DNA from: Celerinatantimonas sp046054195
Lineage (GTDB): Bacteria > Pseudomonadota > Gammaproteobacteria > Enterobacterales > Celerinatantimonadaceae
Reading direction: 5' to 3'
DNA length: 64,000 nucleotides
NCBI RefSeq assembly: GCF_046054195.1
Contig: NZ_JBEQCS010000016.1
Span: 45,730-109,729, forward strand
The translations under genes were made by a program, and so were the position numbers. Every line of letters begins with the position of its first letter. Positions within the stretch are counted from its first letter, which is position 1. The notes beneath the pieces were generated by a model, which was given only the letters and a program-made list of their open reading frames with translations, did not search any database and was not told the origin of the DNA. Shown here piece after piece: positions 46,090 through 54,708 of the stretch.

Positions 46090-47079
46090 ATGCCTAACGC
46101 AACTACAAACACAAGAATTTATCAGCTCTGTTTCGGTCAACCGAAAGATTCATTGGCAATTGAACAAGTATCTTTGGATTCGCTTGAAAAAGATAAAATC
46201 AGAGTAAAAATCGAAGCAACTAATATAAATCCTAGCGACTTGTTGTCTATTCATGGCGTAGGTCAATACAGGCATAGCCATCAGCCCCCCAGAGTACCCG
46301 GATTTGAAGCTGTAGGGCAAGTCATTGACTCCAACCACGCAAAATTTAGCATAGGGCAAAGCGTCGTTGTGGCTACAAGCGGCACTTGGCAGCAATATTT
46401 AGATGTATCACCAGATAACCTCTTCGTCATTCCGCCGAATCTGGACAGCGGTTATGCGTGCCAGTTATATATAAATGCGCTAACAGCGTGGGTTTTAACC
46501 ACCGAAATTGCTCAATTGAAGAACGAAGATGTACTGATTATCAACGCTGGAAATTCTGCAATAGGTAAAATTTTTGCACAGCTATCTACATCGCTAGGGT
46601 TCACTCTAATTGTCGTAACATCGAAGCCTGAAAATTATCCATACGCTTCAAACCATGTACTAGATGCAAAAGTAAACCTACTAGCTCAAATACAGAACCT
46701 TGATTTACCTAACCCCAATATCGCATTCGACGCCATTGGAGGCAAAGCAGGAACTGAGCTGATTCTTACCATCAGCGATAATGGGCGGTATATCAACTAT
46801 GGAACGCTTTCTCTGGAGTTTTATGAGCCTCGCTTCTTTGAGCACACCAAGAAACAGAACATTGACTTCAGTACATTTTTCTTACGCTACTGGGAGAACT
46901 CGGTTAGTAAAGATGTCAGGCGCGAAAAGTTTTCGATGATGTTAGACCATTTCATCACCAATAAAATACAACTAGATGTTGAACGCTGTATTCCATTGGA
47001 ACAAGTTCAATCTGCTATCGCGCTAATCGAGTCTAAATCAACGACCTTACATGGAAAAATCATATTGACCCCGATGTAG
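46090..47079 (+). CDS. Zinc-independent MDR family oxidoreductase (quinone reductase-like)
   Basis: This medium-chain dehydrogenase/reductase, probably NADPH-dependent and acting on quinones or enoyl compounds, starts the GroES-like domain at IKVEATNINPSDLLSIHGVG-type sequence (NINPSDLL seen) with RVPGFEAVGQV. The Rossmann part has VLIINAGNSAIGKIFAQLS and FDAIGGKAG. The structural zinc cysteines are absent. ATG at 46090 is preferred; an in-frame TTG lies ten codons upstream. Length is 329 aa. It is metabolic cargo in an otherwise defence-like island. Confidence 0.82.
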   Translation: MPNATTNTRIYQLCFGQPKDSLAIEQVSLDSLEKDKIRVKIEATNINPSDLLSIHGVGQYRHSHQPPRVPGFEAVGQVIDSNHAKFSIGQSVVVATSGTWQQYLDVSPDNLFVIPPNLDSGYACQLYINALTAWVLTTEIAQLKNEDVLIINAGNSAIGKIFAQLSTSLGFTLIVVTSKPENYPYASNHVLDAKVNLLAQIQNLDLPNPNIAFDAIGGKAGTELILTISDNGRYINYGTLSLEFYEPRFFEHTKKQNIDFSTFFLRYWENSVSKDVRREKFSMMLDHFITNKIQLDVERCIPLEQVQSAIALIESKSTTLHGKIILTPM

Positions 47080-47364
47080 AGGGGGCTATCTCGTCTTGAG
47101 AAAAATTATTGCAAAGTCGTCAGTGTAGTTTGTCGTTGACTATTTGGATCTGTCTCATCTCGAATCATCGTTCCTAGCCAAATACTTACGTTAAACTCTT
47201 TAGGGTATAAAAAGCGCAGATGGGCGGAAAGGCTACACTTTCCTGAGACCTCTTTGAGGGGGGGAAACTTCAACGAATGGTTCAAAATATCGCTTATTGT
47301 TCAGACTCTATTATTTTGTCGATAGTTCAAGATTATCTAGTGAAGTAGTGTTGATTGATGAGAC

Positions 47365-47571
47365 CTATGGAAGCAATTCTCGGATGTCACATTCCAGAAC
47401 ATCTGAAAGCTGATATGCTTTTTCCAATGTAATATTTACTTCTCCCCGTTCGATTCTACCCACATAGCTGCGATCAATATCTGCTGCTAATGCTAATTTA
47501 TCTTGTGAAATATTTTTCTTTTTTCGCTCTAAACGAACATTTTGCCCAAATTTTTTCGCTAAATCTTTCAT
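47365..47571 (-). CDS. XRE-family HTH regulator (controller-like)
   Basis: This 68 aa DNA-binding protein has the HTH at about residues 8-45, NVRLERKKKNISQDKLALAADIDRSYVGRIERGEVNITLEKAYQLSDVL, read as the standard XRE pattern. Size and sequence resemble controller (C) proteins of restriction-modification loci. It is divergent from the winged-helix and helicase genes, so it probably represses or times their expression and its own. Confidence 0.85.
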   Translation of the reverse strand: MKDLAKKFGQNVRLERKKKNISQDKLALAADIDRSYVGRIERGEVNITLEKAYQLSDVLECDIRELLP

Positions 47572-47675
47572 TTCAATCGCAAGTATTAAAAGAAAAACTA
47601 TCTAATCTTGATGCATATACATCCACGGACTATAATCCGTATTTTTCTAAATCTTTCGCAGATAAGAGGCTTGTC

Positions 47676-48221
47676 GTGTCACTTGCTATAGATGTTCACC
47701 CAGACATTTTAGATGTCCTTAGTAATCCAAATATTGATGAGTTCAACATTCCTCAGATACGAGATGTTCTTTTAGCAAGTTCCATGAAGGGGAAAAATAA
47801 AGCGACTGTACGCGTATTTGTATCCAGACATTTAGAGATGTTAGTTCAACAGGGCGTTTTGGTTAGCTCGGGGAAACATCGTGGGCGAGTATTTAAAAAG
47901 ACGAAATTATTCTCACATATCGAATCTCAAAAACTCAAAAAACGCGATAAAGACTCACTTGTTACTGGGGATTTTAAAAAAAATGAGGGACTAAAAAACG
48001 ACCTTAATCAATTGCTGAAGAAGAAGCTTCATCTTAATGCTGAGCTAGCTATTTTGGTTGCTGAAATAAATGAGCTTAATTCCATTATGGCTGATTTCCC
48101 TCGGCTCAACCGGTCAATAAAAGCGTTATATGAGCAATCAACTCATCAGTCGGTCACTTTAACAGGACAAATCTCAGCGTTGACTAAATCTATTGAACAG
48201 TTACAAAAGGAAAGCTCTTGA
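47676..48221 (+). CDS. Winged-helix and coiled-coil protein of unknown function
   Basis: The N-terminal part resembles a winged helix: FNIPQIRDVLLASSMKGKN followed by RVFVSRHLEMLVQQGVLVSSGKHRGRVF. The C-terminal part (LKNDLNQLLKKKLHLNAEL and the final ISALTKSIEQLQKESS) is predicted coiled coil. Start GTG 47676 follows AGAGG by six bases. The frame stays open upstream to 47490, but that part is antisense to the HTH gene. It overlaps the helicase gene by four bases, so the two probably work together. Confidence 0.65.
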   Translation: MSLAIDVHPDILDVLSNPNIDEFNIPQIRDVLLASSMKGKNKATVRVFVSRHLEMLVQQGVLVSSGKHRGRVFKKTKLFSHIESQKLKKRDKDSLVTGDFKKNEGLKNDLNQLLKKKLHLNAELAILVAEINELNSIMADFPRLNRSIKALYEQSTHQSVTLTGQISALTKSIEQLQKESS

Positions 48222-49603
48222 TGCTCAGGACCTGGCAGAGTCAATGTATAGACAAAGCTCTTGAGAAATATCGTTGTGGAGGAAAACATTTTTTAGGTCA
48301 GGCAACACCTGGTGCCGGTAAAACAGTGATGGCTGCTTATGTCGGTAAAAATCTAATCGATGCTAACATGATTGACCTTATCCTCTGCTTATCTCCATCC
48401 GTAAATATAGCTAAAGGTTTTACTGAAACTTTTTCTCGGATTTTACATTGCACATTCGATGGTAAAATTGGTGCGAGAGGTGTCTCATTAACTTACCAGT
48501 CTATTCAATATATAGATGAGCAATTTTGGCGAACGTTATCAAAATATAGAGTGTTAGTTGTTTTTGATGAGATCCATCATTGTGCTGGAGATAAACTGAC
48601 TCAGGCCAATGCCTGGGGTGAACAAATAATTCTAAAACTCCAAACATTGGCACAATATACTTTAGCATTAACAGGAACACCATGGCGCTCGGATAAGCTT
48701 CCGATCACTCTATTATCTTATAGTTCTCCTGAGGGTAGAGTTCTGTGCGATTATCAATATTCCCTCAAACATGCAGTGTTAGACAAAGTATGTCGGAAAC
48801 CTAAAATTGTACTAGTTGATAATGAACAACTTGAATTAACTATTGAAGACAAAAACAAATATTACACATCTATACAGGCTCTGCGTAGTGAAGAGAAGAT
48901 CAGTTATTCCTCTATATTAAATAACGAAAACGCTCTCATTCACACTCTATCGTTAGCAACAGAACGACTGGATTTGATTAGACAAGACAATCCTCATGCC
49001 GCTGGACTTGTTGTTGCTTTATCAATAGCTCATGCTCGAAAAATTCAAAATATTTTGAGCAATACTTTTGGTCAATCAAGTATTTTGGTTTCACATCAGG
49101 ATCCAAATGCTCAATCGATGATTGAACGGTTCAGACGTGGGAAGTCCAAATGGATTATCAGCATTGGGATGATCGCAGAGGGGACCGATATTCCAAGGCT
49201 ACAGGTTTGCTGCCATCTTTCTAATATACTGACAGAGTTGTTTTTTCGGCAGGTCTTAGGTCGAATATTACGCATCACTGATGCAAGTAATCAACAGGCA
49301 TGGCTATATACTTTAGCTGAAGAAAACTTAGTTCAATTTGCTCAATCGATAGAAAATGATATCCCTGATTCTTGCCTCTATATCAACTCATCACAACCTT
49401 TTGTTGGTCCTTCAAATGAAGGCGAAATCGAACAATTGCAAATAGCTACAACTCGCTTTGGGGAAAAGCCAAGTCAAGACCGTGCGAGTGACTCAGAACT
49501 GGATTGGGATGGTGATTTGGGCCGTACACCGAAATTCACGCAGGTATCACTTTCTTTTGGGTATTTTAAAGAACAAGTTATTGAAGCCTTTTGTTCTTTG
49601 TAA
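48218..49603 (+). CDS. SF2 DEAD/DEAH-type helicase
   Basis: This ATP-dependent nucleic-acid translocase has motif I ATPGAGKT (about 29-36), motif II DEIHH (about 117-121), motif III LTGTPWR, motif V GMIAEGTDIP and motif VI RQVLGRILR. At 461 aa it is just the two RecA folds plus a short tail, with no nuclease or methylase domain. It resembles the helicase cores of type III/ISP restriction and other defence systems. A copy of its last 37 bp lies outside the element at 63751. Confidence 0.85.
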   Translation: MMLRTWQSQCIDKALEKYRCGGKHFLGQATPGAGKTVMAAYVGKNLIDANMIDLILCLSPSVNIAKGFTETFSRILHCTFDGKIGARGVSLTYQSIQYIDEQFWRTLSKYRVLVVFDEIHHCAGDKLTQANAWGEQIILKLQTLAQYTLALTGTPWRSDKLPITLLSYSSPEGRVLCDYQYSLKHAVLDKVCRKPKIVLVDNEQLELTIEDKNKYYTSIQALRSEEKISYSSILNNENALIHTLSLATERLDLIRQDNPHAAGLVVALSIAHARKIQNILSNTFGQSSILVSHQDPNAQSMIERFRRGKSKWIISIGMIAEGTDIPRLQVCCHLSNILTELFFRQVLGRILRITDASNQQAWLYTLAEENLVQFAQSIENDIPDSCLYINSSQPFVGPSNEGEIEQLQIATTRFGEKPSQDRASDSELDWDGDLGRTPKFTQVSLSFGYFKEQVIEAFCSL

Positions 49604-49604
49604 T
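49568..49604 (+). repeat. 37-bp repeat, copy 1 (helicase 3' end)
   Basis: It matches 63751-63787 at 36 of 37 positions, from the KEQVIEA codons through the stop. Confidence 0.9.
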
Positions 49605-49699
49605 GGACAAAAACAACCCAAGCGTATCAGCTGCCAGATATTTAAGTATTGGAAGAACCAATTTTAGTTATATATGGCTGAGCACTAAAACATAGAGGT

Positions 49700-49855
49700 T
49701 TAAAGTTCTGACACAAAAACTTTTACGTTTTCAAACGATTGAGGATTCTCAGCGATGGTTTTCATGCCTATGGCAATAAATTTCAACAGCGCTAATGCTT
49801 CATCATCATGCTGTTTTTGCTCATTGCACTGTTCGCTGTAATCAAGATCTTCCAT
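49700..49855 (-). CDS. Possible 51 aa small protein
   Basis: Minus-strand frame from ATG 49853-49855 to TAA, beginning MEDLDYSEQCNEQKQHDDEA with LALLKFIAIGMKTIAENP following. It is acidic N-terminally and helical later. Codon content looks protein-like, but no ribosome site is clear. It lies convergent to the helicase gene in a 763-bp gap. Function unknown. Confidence 0.4.
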   Translation of the reverse strand: MEDLDYSEQCNEQKQHDDEALALLKFIAIGMKTIAENPQSFENVKVFVSEL

Positions 49856-50178
49856 AGAAATTGTTCAATATAAGTAAGAGTAAAGTCCTGCCATTATAGC
49901 AACTATCGATGTGATTATCTTTTGAGTTGGATATGTTTACTCATGGTGATTTGACACATCAGAAATGCTCCGAAATCATCTAGTCTGGGAAACTAGCCAT
50001 ATTCGATTGCTGATTATCGTCAAGAGCATTCACCCAACTAGCTAAACGGCATAATAGAGAAGTATGTACATATTAACAGTGCTATTACTCTAAGCGAAGC
50101 AAACTAGAGTTTTTTGTTATTTATTTTGATGCATAAAGTCTATAAAATCAGACTGTTATGAGATATCTTCGGGAAGTT

Positions 50179-50298
50179 ATTGTGCACGCACACTTTATTA
50201 TTAGGTGTATTTAAGTAGCCGCATGTATCTATCTGATATAATAGTTATTATAGAAATTTAGGATAAAAGTGTGCAGGCAGTTTTTGAGTGTGCACAAT
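50179..50298. repeat. Split inverted repeat before the first cassette
   Basis: ATTGTGCAC (50179-50187) pairs with GTGCACAAT (50290-50298), and GCACACTTTA (50188) with TAAAAGTGTGC (50264-50274), leaving an unpaired bulge on one side. GTTAGCT at 50307-50313 follows. It could be the remains of an attC or attI-like site. No R'' core box (RYYYAAC) was found at its left end. Confidence 0.4.
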
Positions 50299-50366
50299 AT
50301 AAATATGTTAGCTGCTGATCGGAAAATACTATACATTAGGTTTAATGTAGTGGAAGGGGAGGTGTA

Positions 50367-51338
50367 ATGGGAAAGTACCAACATTTAACAGATTTTCAAA
50401 TTGATGAAAAAATCAATAGTGGTGAATTTCGAGAAGAAGGAACACTAATTAGGAATGTGTCTAATGGTGAAACGGTAAAAGTAAAGTCGAGTAGATTATC
50501 TATCTCTAATTCTTTCCCGACAACATTTCTTCAAGTAAACAATACAGTTATATATCAAGCAGATCTAACACCTGTATATGAAAAAATAAAGCAAAGTAGA
50601 GAGTTGCAAAGTTTTAGCGATATGCAAGAACGGTATAATATTATACTGGACTTCTTCGATTCTTATATAAACCATGGTGATCATTTATCCGAGTTGCTAA
50701 CTGAATCTTTACAAGTGTCTGCAATTTTTGAAAATAGAACAAGAAATTACATTCAAAATTTAGATATTAAAAAAATAGACTCATTAGACATTAATTTATT
50801 TGTTGGCTCTCTTTCTGCTTACGTGAATGTTCTGTTTATATATATATTGGTTTCATTTTTGAAGTATAAGGAAAGTTTTTCAAAAGACACTGTAATTATA
50901 GGGAAAATTATCAGCCTTAGAGAACAGCTAACAGATGTATATGAGCAGCTATTAGTTAAGAGTACTGTTGACCATGAAGGAGTTAACCGTCTATCAATGA
51001 GTGGTTCAGTGTATGCTCTTTATTTGCTAGATAAGTCTTATGATGTATTTGAGTTGGAAGATCTAGTTAAATACGATCGACGATTTAAGTCTGCTCTGGA
51101 TGTTATTAATTTTTTTAAAAGATACAATTTAGAAATAGAAGATTATTACCATAATACTATAAAGATTTCGATGAATGTACCTCAATATACCAAAGATAGT
51201 AACAGAATAAAATTGATAGAATCGTTTAGTAAAACATTGTCAGATTTAGAAAATCTAGAGAATTTACGAGAAGAAATTCTTCAAGTTAAGGATAATAGTG
51301 AAGTTATAGCATTGGTGGAATCTAAAATACGCAGCTAA
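50367..51338 (+). CDS. Cassette gene 1, unknown 323 aa protein
   Basis: I do not recognise this protein. GGGGAGG precedes the ATG. It is AT-rich, mostly helical, with one hydrophobic stretch around residues 145-165 (VGSLSAYVNVLFIYILVSFL), possibly a membrane or buried helix, and a C-terminal coiled-coil-like tail. The stop lies inside the R'' core box of the attC1 site, as in integron cassettes. Confidence 0.6.
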   Translation: MGKYQHLTDFQIDEKINSGEFREEGTLIRNVSNGETVKVKSSRLSISNSFPTTFLQVNNTVIYQADLTPVYEKIKQSRELQSFSDMQERYNIILDFFDSYINHGDHLSELLTESLQVSAIFENRTRNYIQNLDIKKIDSLDINLFVGSLSAYVNVLFIYILVSFLKYKESFSKDTVIIGKIISLREQLTDVYEQLLVKSTVDHEGVNRLSMSGSVYALYLLDKSYDVFELEDLVKYDRRFKSALDVINFFKRYNLEIEDYYHNTIKISMNVPQYTKDSNRIKLIESFSKTLSDLENLENLREEILQVKDNSEVIALVESKIRS

Positions 51339-51430
51339 CAAGTCGCATCAATTGACAAAAATACATGTCACGAATTTTGGTTCCCAAAATGTAGCGCCAT
51401 GTATTTTTGCAACCGTGCTCAGCGTTATAT
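51333..51430 (+). other. attC recombination site 1
   Basis: R'' box AGCTAAC (51333-51339) and R' box GTTATAT (51424-51430) flank complementary arms CAAAAATACATG (51356-51367) and CATGTATTTTTG (51398-51409), a perfect 12-bp pairing, with a further small hairpin in the middle. It lies directly after the stop of cassette gene 1. Confidence 0.75.
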
Positions 51431-51453
51431 GTACAAAAAGTTAGAAGGAAATA

Positions 51454-52398
51454 ATGGATAACAAACCATTGGAAGAGTTAGCTGAAAATTACATTAAAAC
51501 GAGGCTATCAAAAGCAAAAATTAAGTACTTAAAACCAAACTATGACACCGATGGTGCGGATCTGGTGCTACTAAATCCTTTAAATAAGCACATAGCAAAA
51601 CAGGTCATTATTCAATCCAAAGGTCGTAACCTGACTGAAAAGCCTAGCAACGTATCAATACCTGCTGAATATGTCGTCTCAAACTTTGTTTGCTTTTTGT
51701 ATTTGGAAGTTGACGGTGATTTAGATGATTATTTTTATATATTTTTTAGTGAAGACATCAAAAAATGGAATGAAAGTAATGGAAAGTATATATTAAGTAT
51801 ACCTAAAGGTTTTAAAAGTCATAACTACTTTGAACAACATCGTTTTGATGCCAGCTCTCATATAAAAATTATAGAAGAACTATTAAACAACGCTCCTATG
51901 TTACGTCAAAGTTATGTCGAATTTGAAAATATGGAGCTAAAAGAAATAATATTTGAAATGTGGAAAAAGTATGACTCTTTCCCTGATTTAAATTTAGTAA
52001 CTGCATTATACGACGATTTCTATGAGCTGACGGGATCATCAACACTTGATGTCTTTGCTATTTGTGCTATTGCGAACTACCTTGAAGATCTAGATTACAG
52101 AAGCTTAGACTTCTTTATGCAGGAGCTTTTCATCATCAGAAATATTGATAAACCTATAAAAAATACCGTCACAATCCATAATCCAGAACAAATACGACGT
52201 TTAAACTCTTCATGGTCAATCGTTTATAATCGTGTCTGGTTTGGACAGGTAGATGTCACCTATGATGGTATCGATTATAAAGGCCTATATTGCTATATAG
52301 GCGATAATGAAGATCACGTCGAAGTATTATTGTTCGACAACGGAGATTATGTCTGTTTTGGGAAAAGAGTATCGTGCAATTTCCCATACAGCATTTAA
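51454..52398 (+). CDS. Cassette gene 2, DUF4365-like nuclease-fold protein
   Basis: The N-terminal ~150 residues resemble DUF4365-type PD-(D/E)xK domains. LEELAENYIKTRLSKAKI precedes the motif DTDGADLVLL, and the later VIIQSKGR supplies the Gln-x-Lys variant. FFSEDIKKW fits the family continuation. The C-terminal half is unknown. AGAAGGA precedes the ATG. The stop lies in the attC2 R'' box. Nucleic-acid cleavage is an inference from motif spacing. Confidence 0.65.
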   Translation: MDNKPLEELAENYIKTRLSKAKIKYLKPNYDTDGADLVLLNPLNKHIAKQVIIQSKGRNLTEKPSNVSIPAEYVVSNFVCFLYLEVDGDLDDYFYIFFSEDIKKWNESNGKYILSIPKGFKSHNYFEQHRFDASSHIKIIEELLNNAPMLRQSYVEFENMELKEIIFEMWKKYDSFPDLNLVTALYDDFYELTGSSTLDVFAICAIANYLEDLDYRSLDFFMQELFIIRNIDKPIKNTVTIHNPEQIRRLNSSWSIVYNRVWFGQVDVTYDGIDYKGLYCYIGDNEDHVEVLLFDNGDYVCFGKRVSCNFPYSI

Positions 52399-52477
52399 GA
52401 GTGATTCGCGACGCTTGGCGTTTTCGCTTCGCTTAAGTATAGCCAAGCGTCGCTTACACCTTAATGCGGCGTTAAAT
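52393..52477 (+). other. attC recombination site 2
   Basis: R'' ATTTAAG (52393) and R' GTTAAAT (52471-52477) flank perfect 12-bp arms GCGACGCTTGGC (52408-52419) and GCCAAGCGTCGC (52442-52453). The internal sequence matches the well-known Vibrio/Shewanella cassette-end type. Confidence 0.85.
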
Positions 52478-52490
52478 TTCAAAGGTCGTT

Positions 52491-53087
52491 ATGAAACAGA
52501 ATCAATTTGATTTCATTAAATTAGCTTCTAAGTTAGGAGCTATTTCTGGAATAAATACAGACTCGCAGGGCGCTTTAGCTATTTCGCTGTTCGATTTAGC
52601 AAACGATCATACTAGGTCTATTGCACATTTGATAAACTTAAAGCTATATGCTTCTGCTTTAGCTCTAGTTCGCCCTTGTATTGAGTCTGTCATCAGGGGT
52701 ATGTGGGTTTTTCATTGTGTAGAAACACGAGAATCGGCTGAGCTATATGCCGTAAAAGATGGTTCATGGCCAAGCTTGGAGTCAATGGTAAAAAATCTGG
52801 ATAACAAGCTTGAAAACGACTCATTCTTTAGGAAACGGTACTTGGGTAAAAACTATGGAATTATGAGTAGCTTTACGCATGGGTTAAGTTACCAAACTGC
52901 CAATAGGTTTGATGGGAAAGTCATGACAATGAAACTGTCACCGTCAGATACAATGGCAATTATGTCTGAAGTTTGCTATTTGTCTTACCTATCTAATCTA
53001 AGTATTGCATTAATCGCTGACGAGCAAGGAGTTGTAGAGAAACTAATACAGCTTTGGTCGAAATCTGAAATTTTACAAGGTGTTTAA
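52491..53087 (+). CDS. Cassette gene 3, DUF6988-like protein
   Basis: This 198 aa helical protein has ASALALVRPCIESVIRGMWVFHCVE, a pattern seen in a family of unknown proteins (DUF6988/DUF5677-like, my recognition is tentative). FTHG lies in the second half. AAAGG precedes the ATG, 14 bp after the attC2 R' box. The stop falls in the R'' box of attC3. Function unknown. Confidence 0.6.
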   Translation: MKQNQFDFIKLASKLGAISGINTDSQGALAISLFDLANDHTRSIAHLINLKLYASALALVRPCIESVIRGMWVFHCVETRESAELYAVKDGSWPSLESMVKNLDNKLENDSFFRKRYLGKNYGIMSSFTHGLSYQTANRFDGKVMTMKLSPSDTMAIMSEVCYLSYLSNLSIALIADEQGVVEKLIQLWSKSEILQGV

Positions 53088-53197
53088 GACGGATTCGCAA
53101 CGCTTGGTGATTTCAGTTCCATTCAGGTTAAGTATCTAAGGTACAACGGGTTATGTTCTGTGGTCGGCGTTTTTCACCGTTTTTCGCGGCGTTAAGT
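53082..53197 (+). other. attC recombination site 3
   Basis: R'' GTTTAAG (53082) and R' GTTAAGT (53191-53197). GGTGA/TCACC and flanking bases pair inside. The beginning (ACGGATTCGCAACGCTTGG) is almost the same as the start of attC2 and of typical Shewanella/Vibrio cassette ends. Confidence 0.8.
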
Positions 53198-53211
53198 TTC
53201 TAGGAGGATAT

Positions 53212-54546
53212 TTGAGACAAATTTCGAAAGCTCGCTTTGAGGCCTTGAGTTATGCTCGAATCCCATTCGTTAAGTTGTTTTCTAAAGATATCGAGTGGTA
53301 TTCAAATGACAATAATGCAGTTTTAGGTACAATTTTGTTGGATAAAATTGACCACGACTATGTCGCTATTGTGTTAGGAAGAGATGAAGCTGGAGTTTTT
53401 AGGTATATAGATCAGGAGCATAGCGTTTTAGAAATATCTGATGCTAGGTCTATATTATTGGAAAAAATGGACTATTATTCTCAAGATGGTGTCGAGGAAT
53501 TTCCACAAGGTGTTATTACTCGGGAAAAGCACCTTATTTTTGAATACATTGAAAAAAAAGAACCGATGCTTGATGACTATAAACTATTGACTGAATGTGA
53601 TCTTTTTAGTCCAGCTAAAGAGTTGATCGCGGAAATAGCATATTCATTCGAAGACCCTGATGGCAACTATATTGAACAATTTCAGAGTTCAGGGTTTAAT
53701 TCAAGAATGTGGGAATTATACTTATATGCTTTTTTTCATGAAGCAGACTTTATGATTAATCGAGAGTTTAACGCCCCGGATTATGTTGTCGAAAAAAGGG
53801 GAGTTCGTGTTTGTGTCGAAGCCGTAACAGTTAATCCAAGCCAACATGTAGATAATGAACCAGAGCCAACAACTCATGAAGAGATTGAAAGACTTCTGAA
53901 AGATTATATGCCCATAAAATATGGCAGTCCTCTGTTTTCGAAATTAAATAAAAAGTATTGGGAAAAAACACACGTTAAAGGTAATTCATTACTGATTGCT
54001 ATTCATGATTTTCATCAAAAAGATTCCATGATGTGGTCACGGAGTGCATTGGAAAGATATTTGTATGGTGCCGAAAGACGATACCACCTCGATGAACACG
54101 GTAAAATTATTCAAGAAGTCACTCAAATAGCAGAACATAGGTGGAATGAAAAAGTTATTCCATCGAACTATTTTGAATTAGACGATGCTAAAAACATTAG
54201 TGCTATTATACATTCCAATCAAGCCACAATTGGAAAATTTTTGAGAATGGGATATTTGGCTGAATTTGGTCGAAGGGATCTAGATGTTAAATTTGTTGGG
54301 CAATGTTTCCATTTAAATAATCATATTCCGGTAGATTTTGAGTTTGAAGTTACTGATGGGCATTACGAGGAGTATTGGCGTGATTCAATAACGATCTATC
54401 ATAATCCTAATGCTTTACATCCTTTAGAGCATGAATTGTTTCCCAACGTTGCACATGTATTCTTTGATGGTGAGCAGTTTAGCTCAATCAAGCCAGTATA
54501 TTACCCAATATACGGGCGAACTCTATATCGTGTAAAAGAAACTTAA
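53212..54546 (+). CDS. Cassette gene 4, unknown 444 aa protein with possible nuclease motif
   Basis: The start is TTG, five bases after TAGGAGG. A central region (about 160-210) reads SRMWELYLYAFFHEADFMI and then APDYVVEKRGVRVCVEAVTVNP, compatible with a PD-(D/E)xK-like fold (PD, then E-A-V) though the usual Lys is absent. The rest is unknown. Homologues are common as lone hypothetical proteins in mobile DNA. The stop lies in ACTTAAC, an exact R'' box whose complement GTTAAGT starts this cassette. Confidence 0.65.
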   Translation: MRQISKARFEALSYARIPFVKLFSKDIEWYSNDNNAVLGTILLDKIDHDYVAIVLGRDEAGVFRYIDQEHSVLEISDARSILLEKMDYYSQDGVEEFPQGVITREKHLIFEYIEKKEPMLDDYKLLTECDLFSPAKELIAEIAYSFEDPDGNYIEQFQSSGFNSRMWELYLYAFFHEADFMINREFNAPDYVVEKRGVRVCVEAVTVNPSQHVDNEPEPTTHEEIERLLKDYMPIKYGSPLFSKLNKKYWEKTHVKGNSLLIAIHDFHQKDSMMWSRSALERYLYGAERRYHLDEHGKIIQEVTQIAEHRWNEKVIPSNYFELDDAKNISAIIHSNQATIGKFLRMGYLAEFGRRDLDVKFVGQCFHLNNHIPVDFEFEVTDGHYEEYWRDSITIYHNPNALHPLEHELFPNVAHVFFDGEQFSSIKPVYYPIYGRTLYRVKET

Positions 54547-54640
54547 CAAGAGCAAGTGTCGAATTCAAATGGGATGCTTTAGTCATTCGTTCAGATACAA
54601 TGTGCTATATGGCTAAAGATGTTCATCTTGCAATCACAAA
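54541..54640 (+). other. Probable degraded attC site 4
   Basis: The R'' box ACTTAAC (54541-54547) is followed by GCAAG (54552) that pairs with CTTGC (54627), and CTTTAGTCAT pairs with ATGGCTAAAG with one mismatch. No GTTRRRY R' box follows at the expected place, so the right end is altered. The approximate right end is uncertain. Confidence 0.4.
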
Positions 54641-54708
54641 CGCTGAAATACTTAAAATTTGCGCATTTTGCAGGAGTTGGTGGTTGAACTTATAAATAGG
54701 AATTACTT

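Noticed and set aside
47490..47675. Longer N-terminus for the winged-helix protein
   Set aside because: The first 27 codons are antisense to the XRE gene. The GTG at 47676 has a better ribosome site.
50179..50313. A fourth complete attC site before cassette gene 1
   Set aside because: It ends in GTTAGCT, but no RYYYAAC box was found at its left end and the arms are asymmetric. It is recorded only as an inverted repeat.
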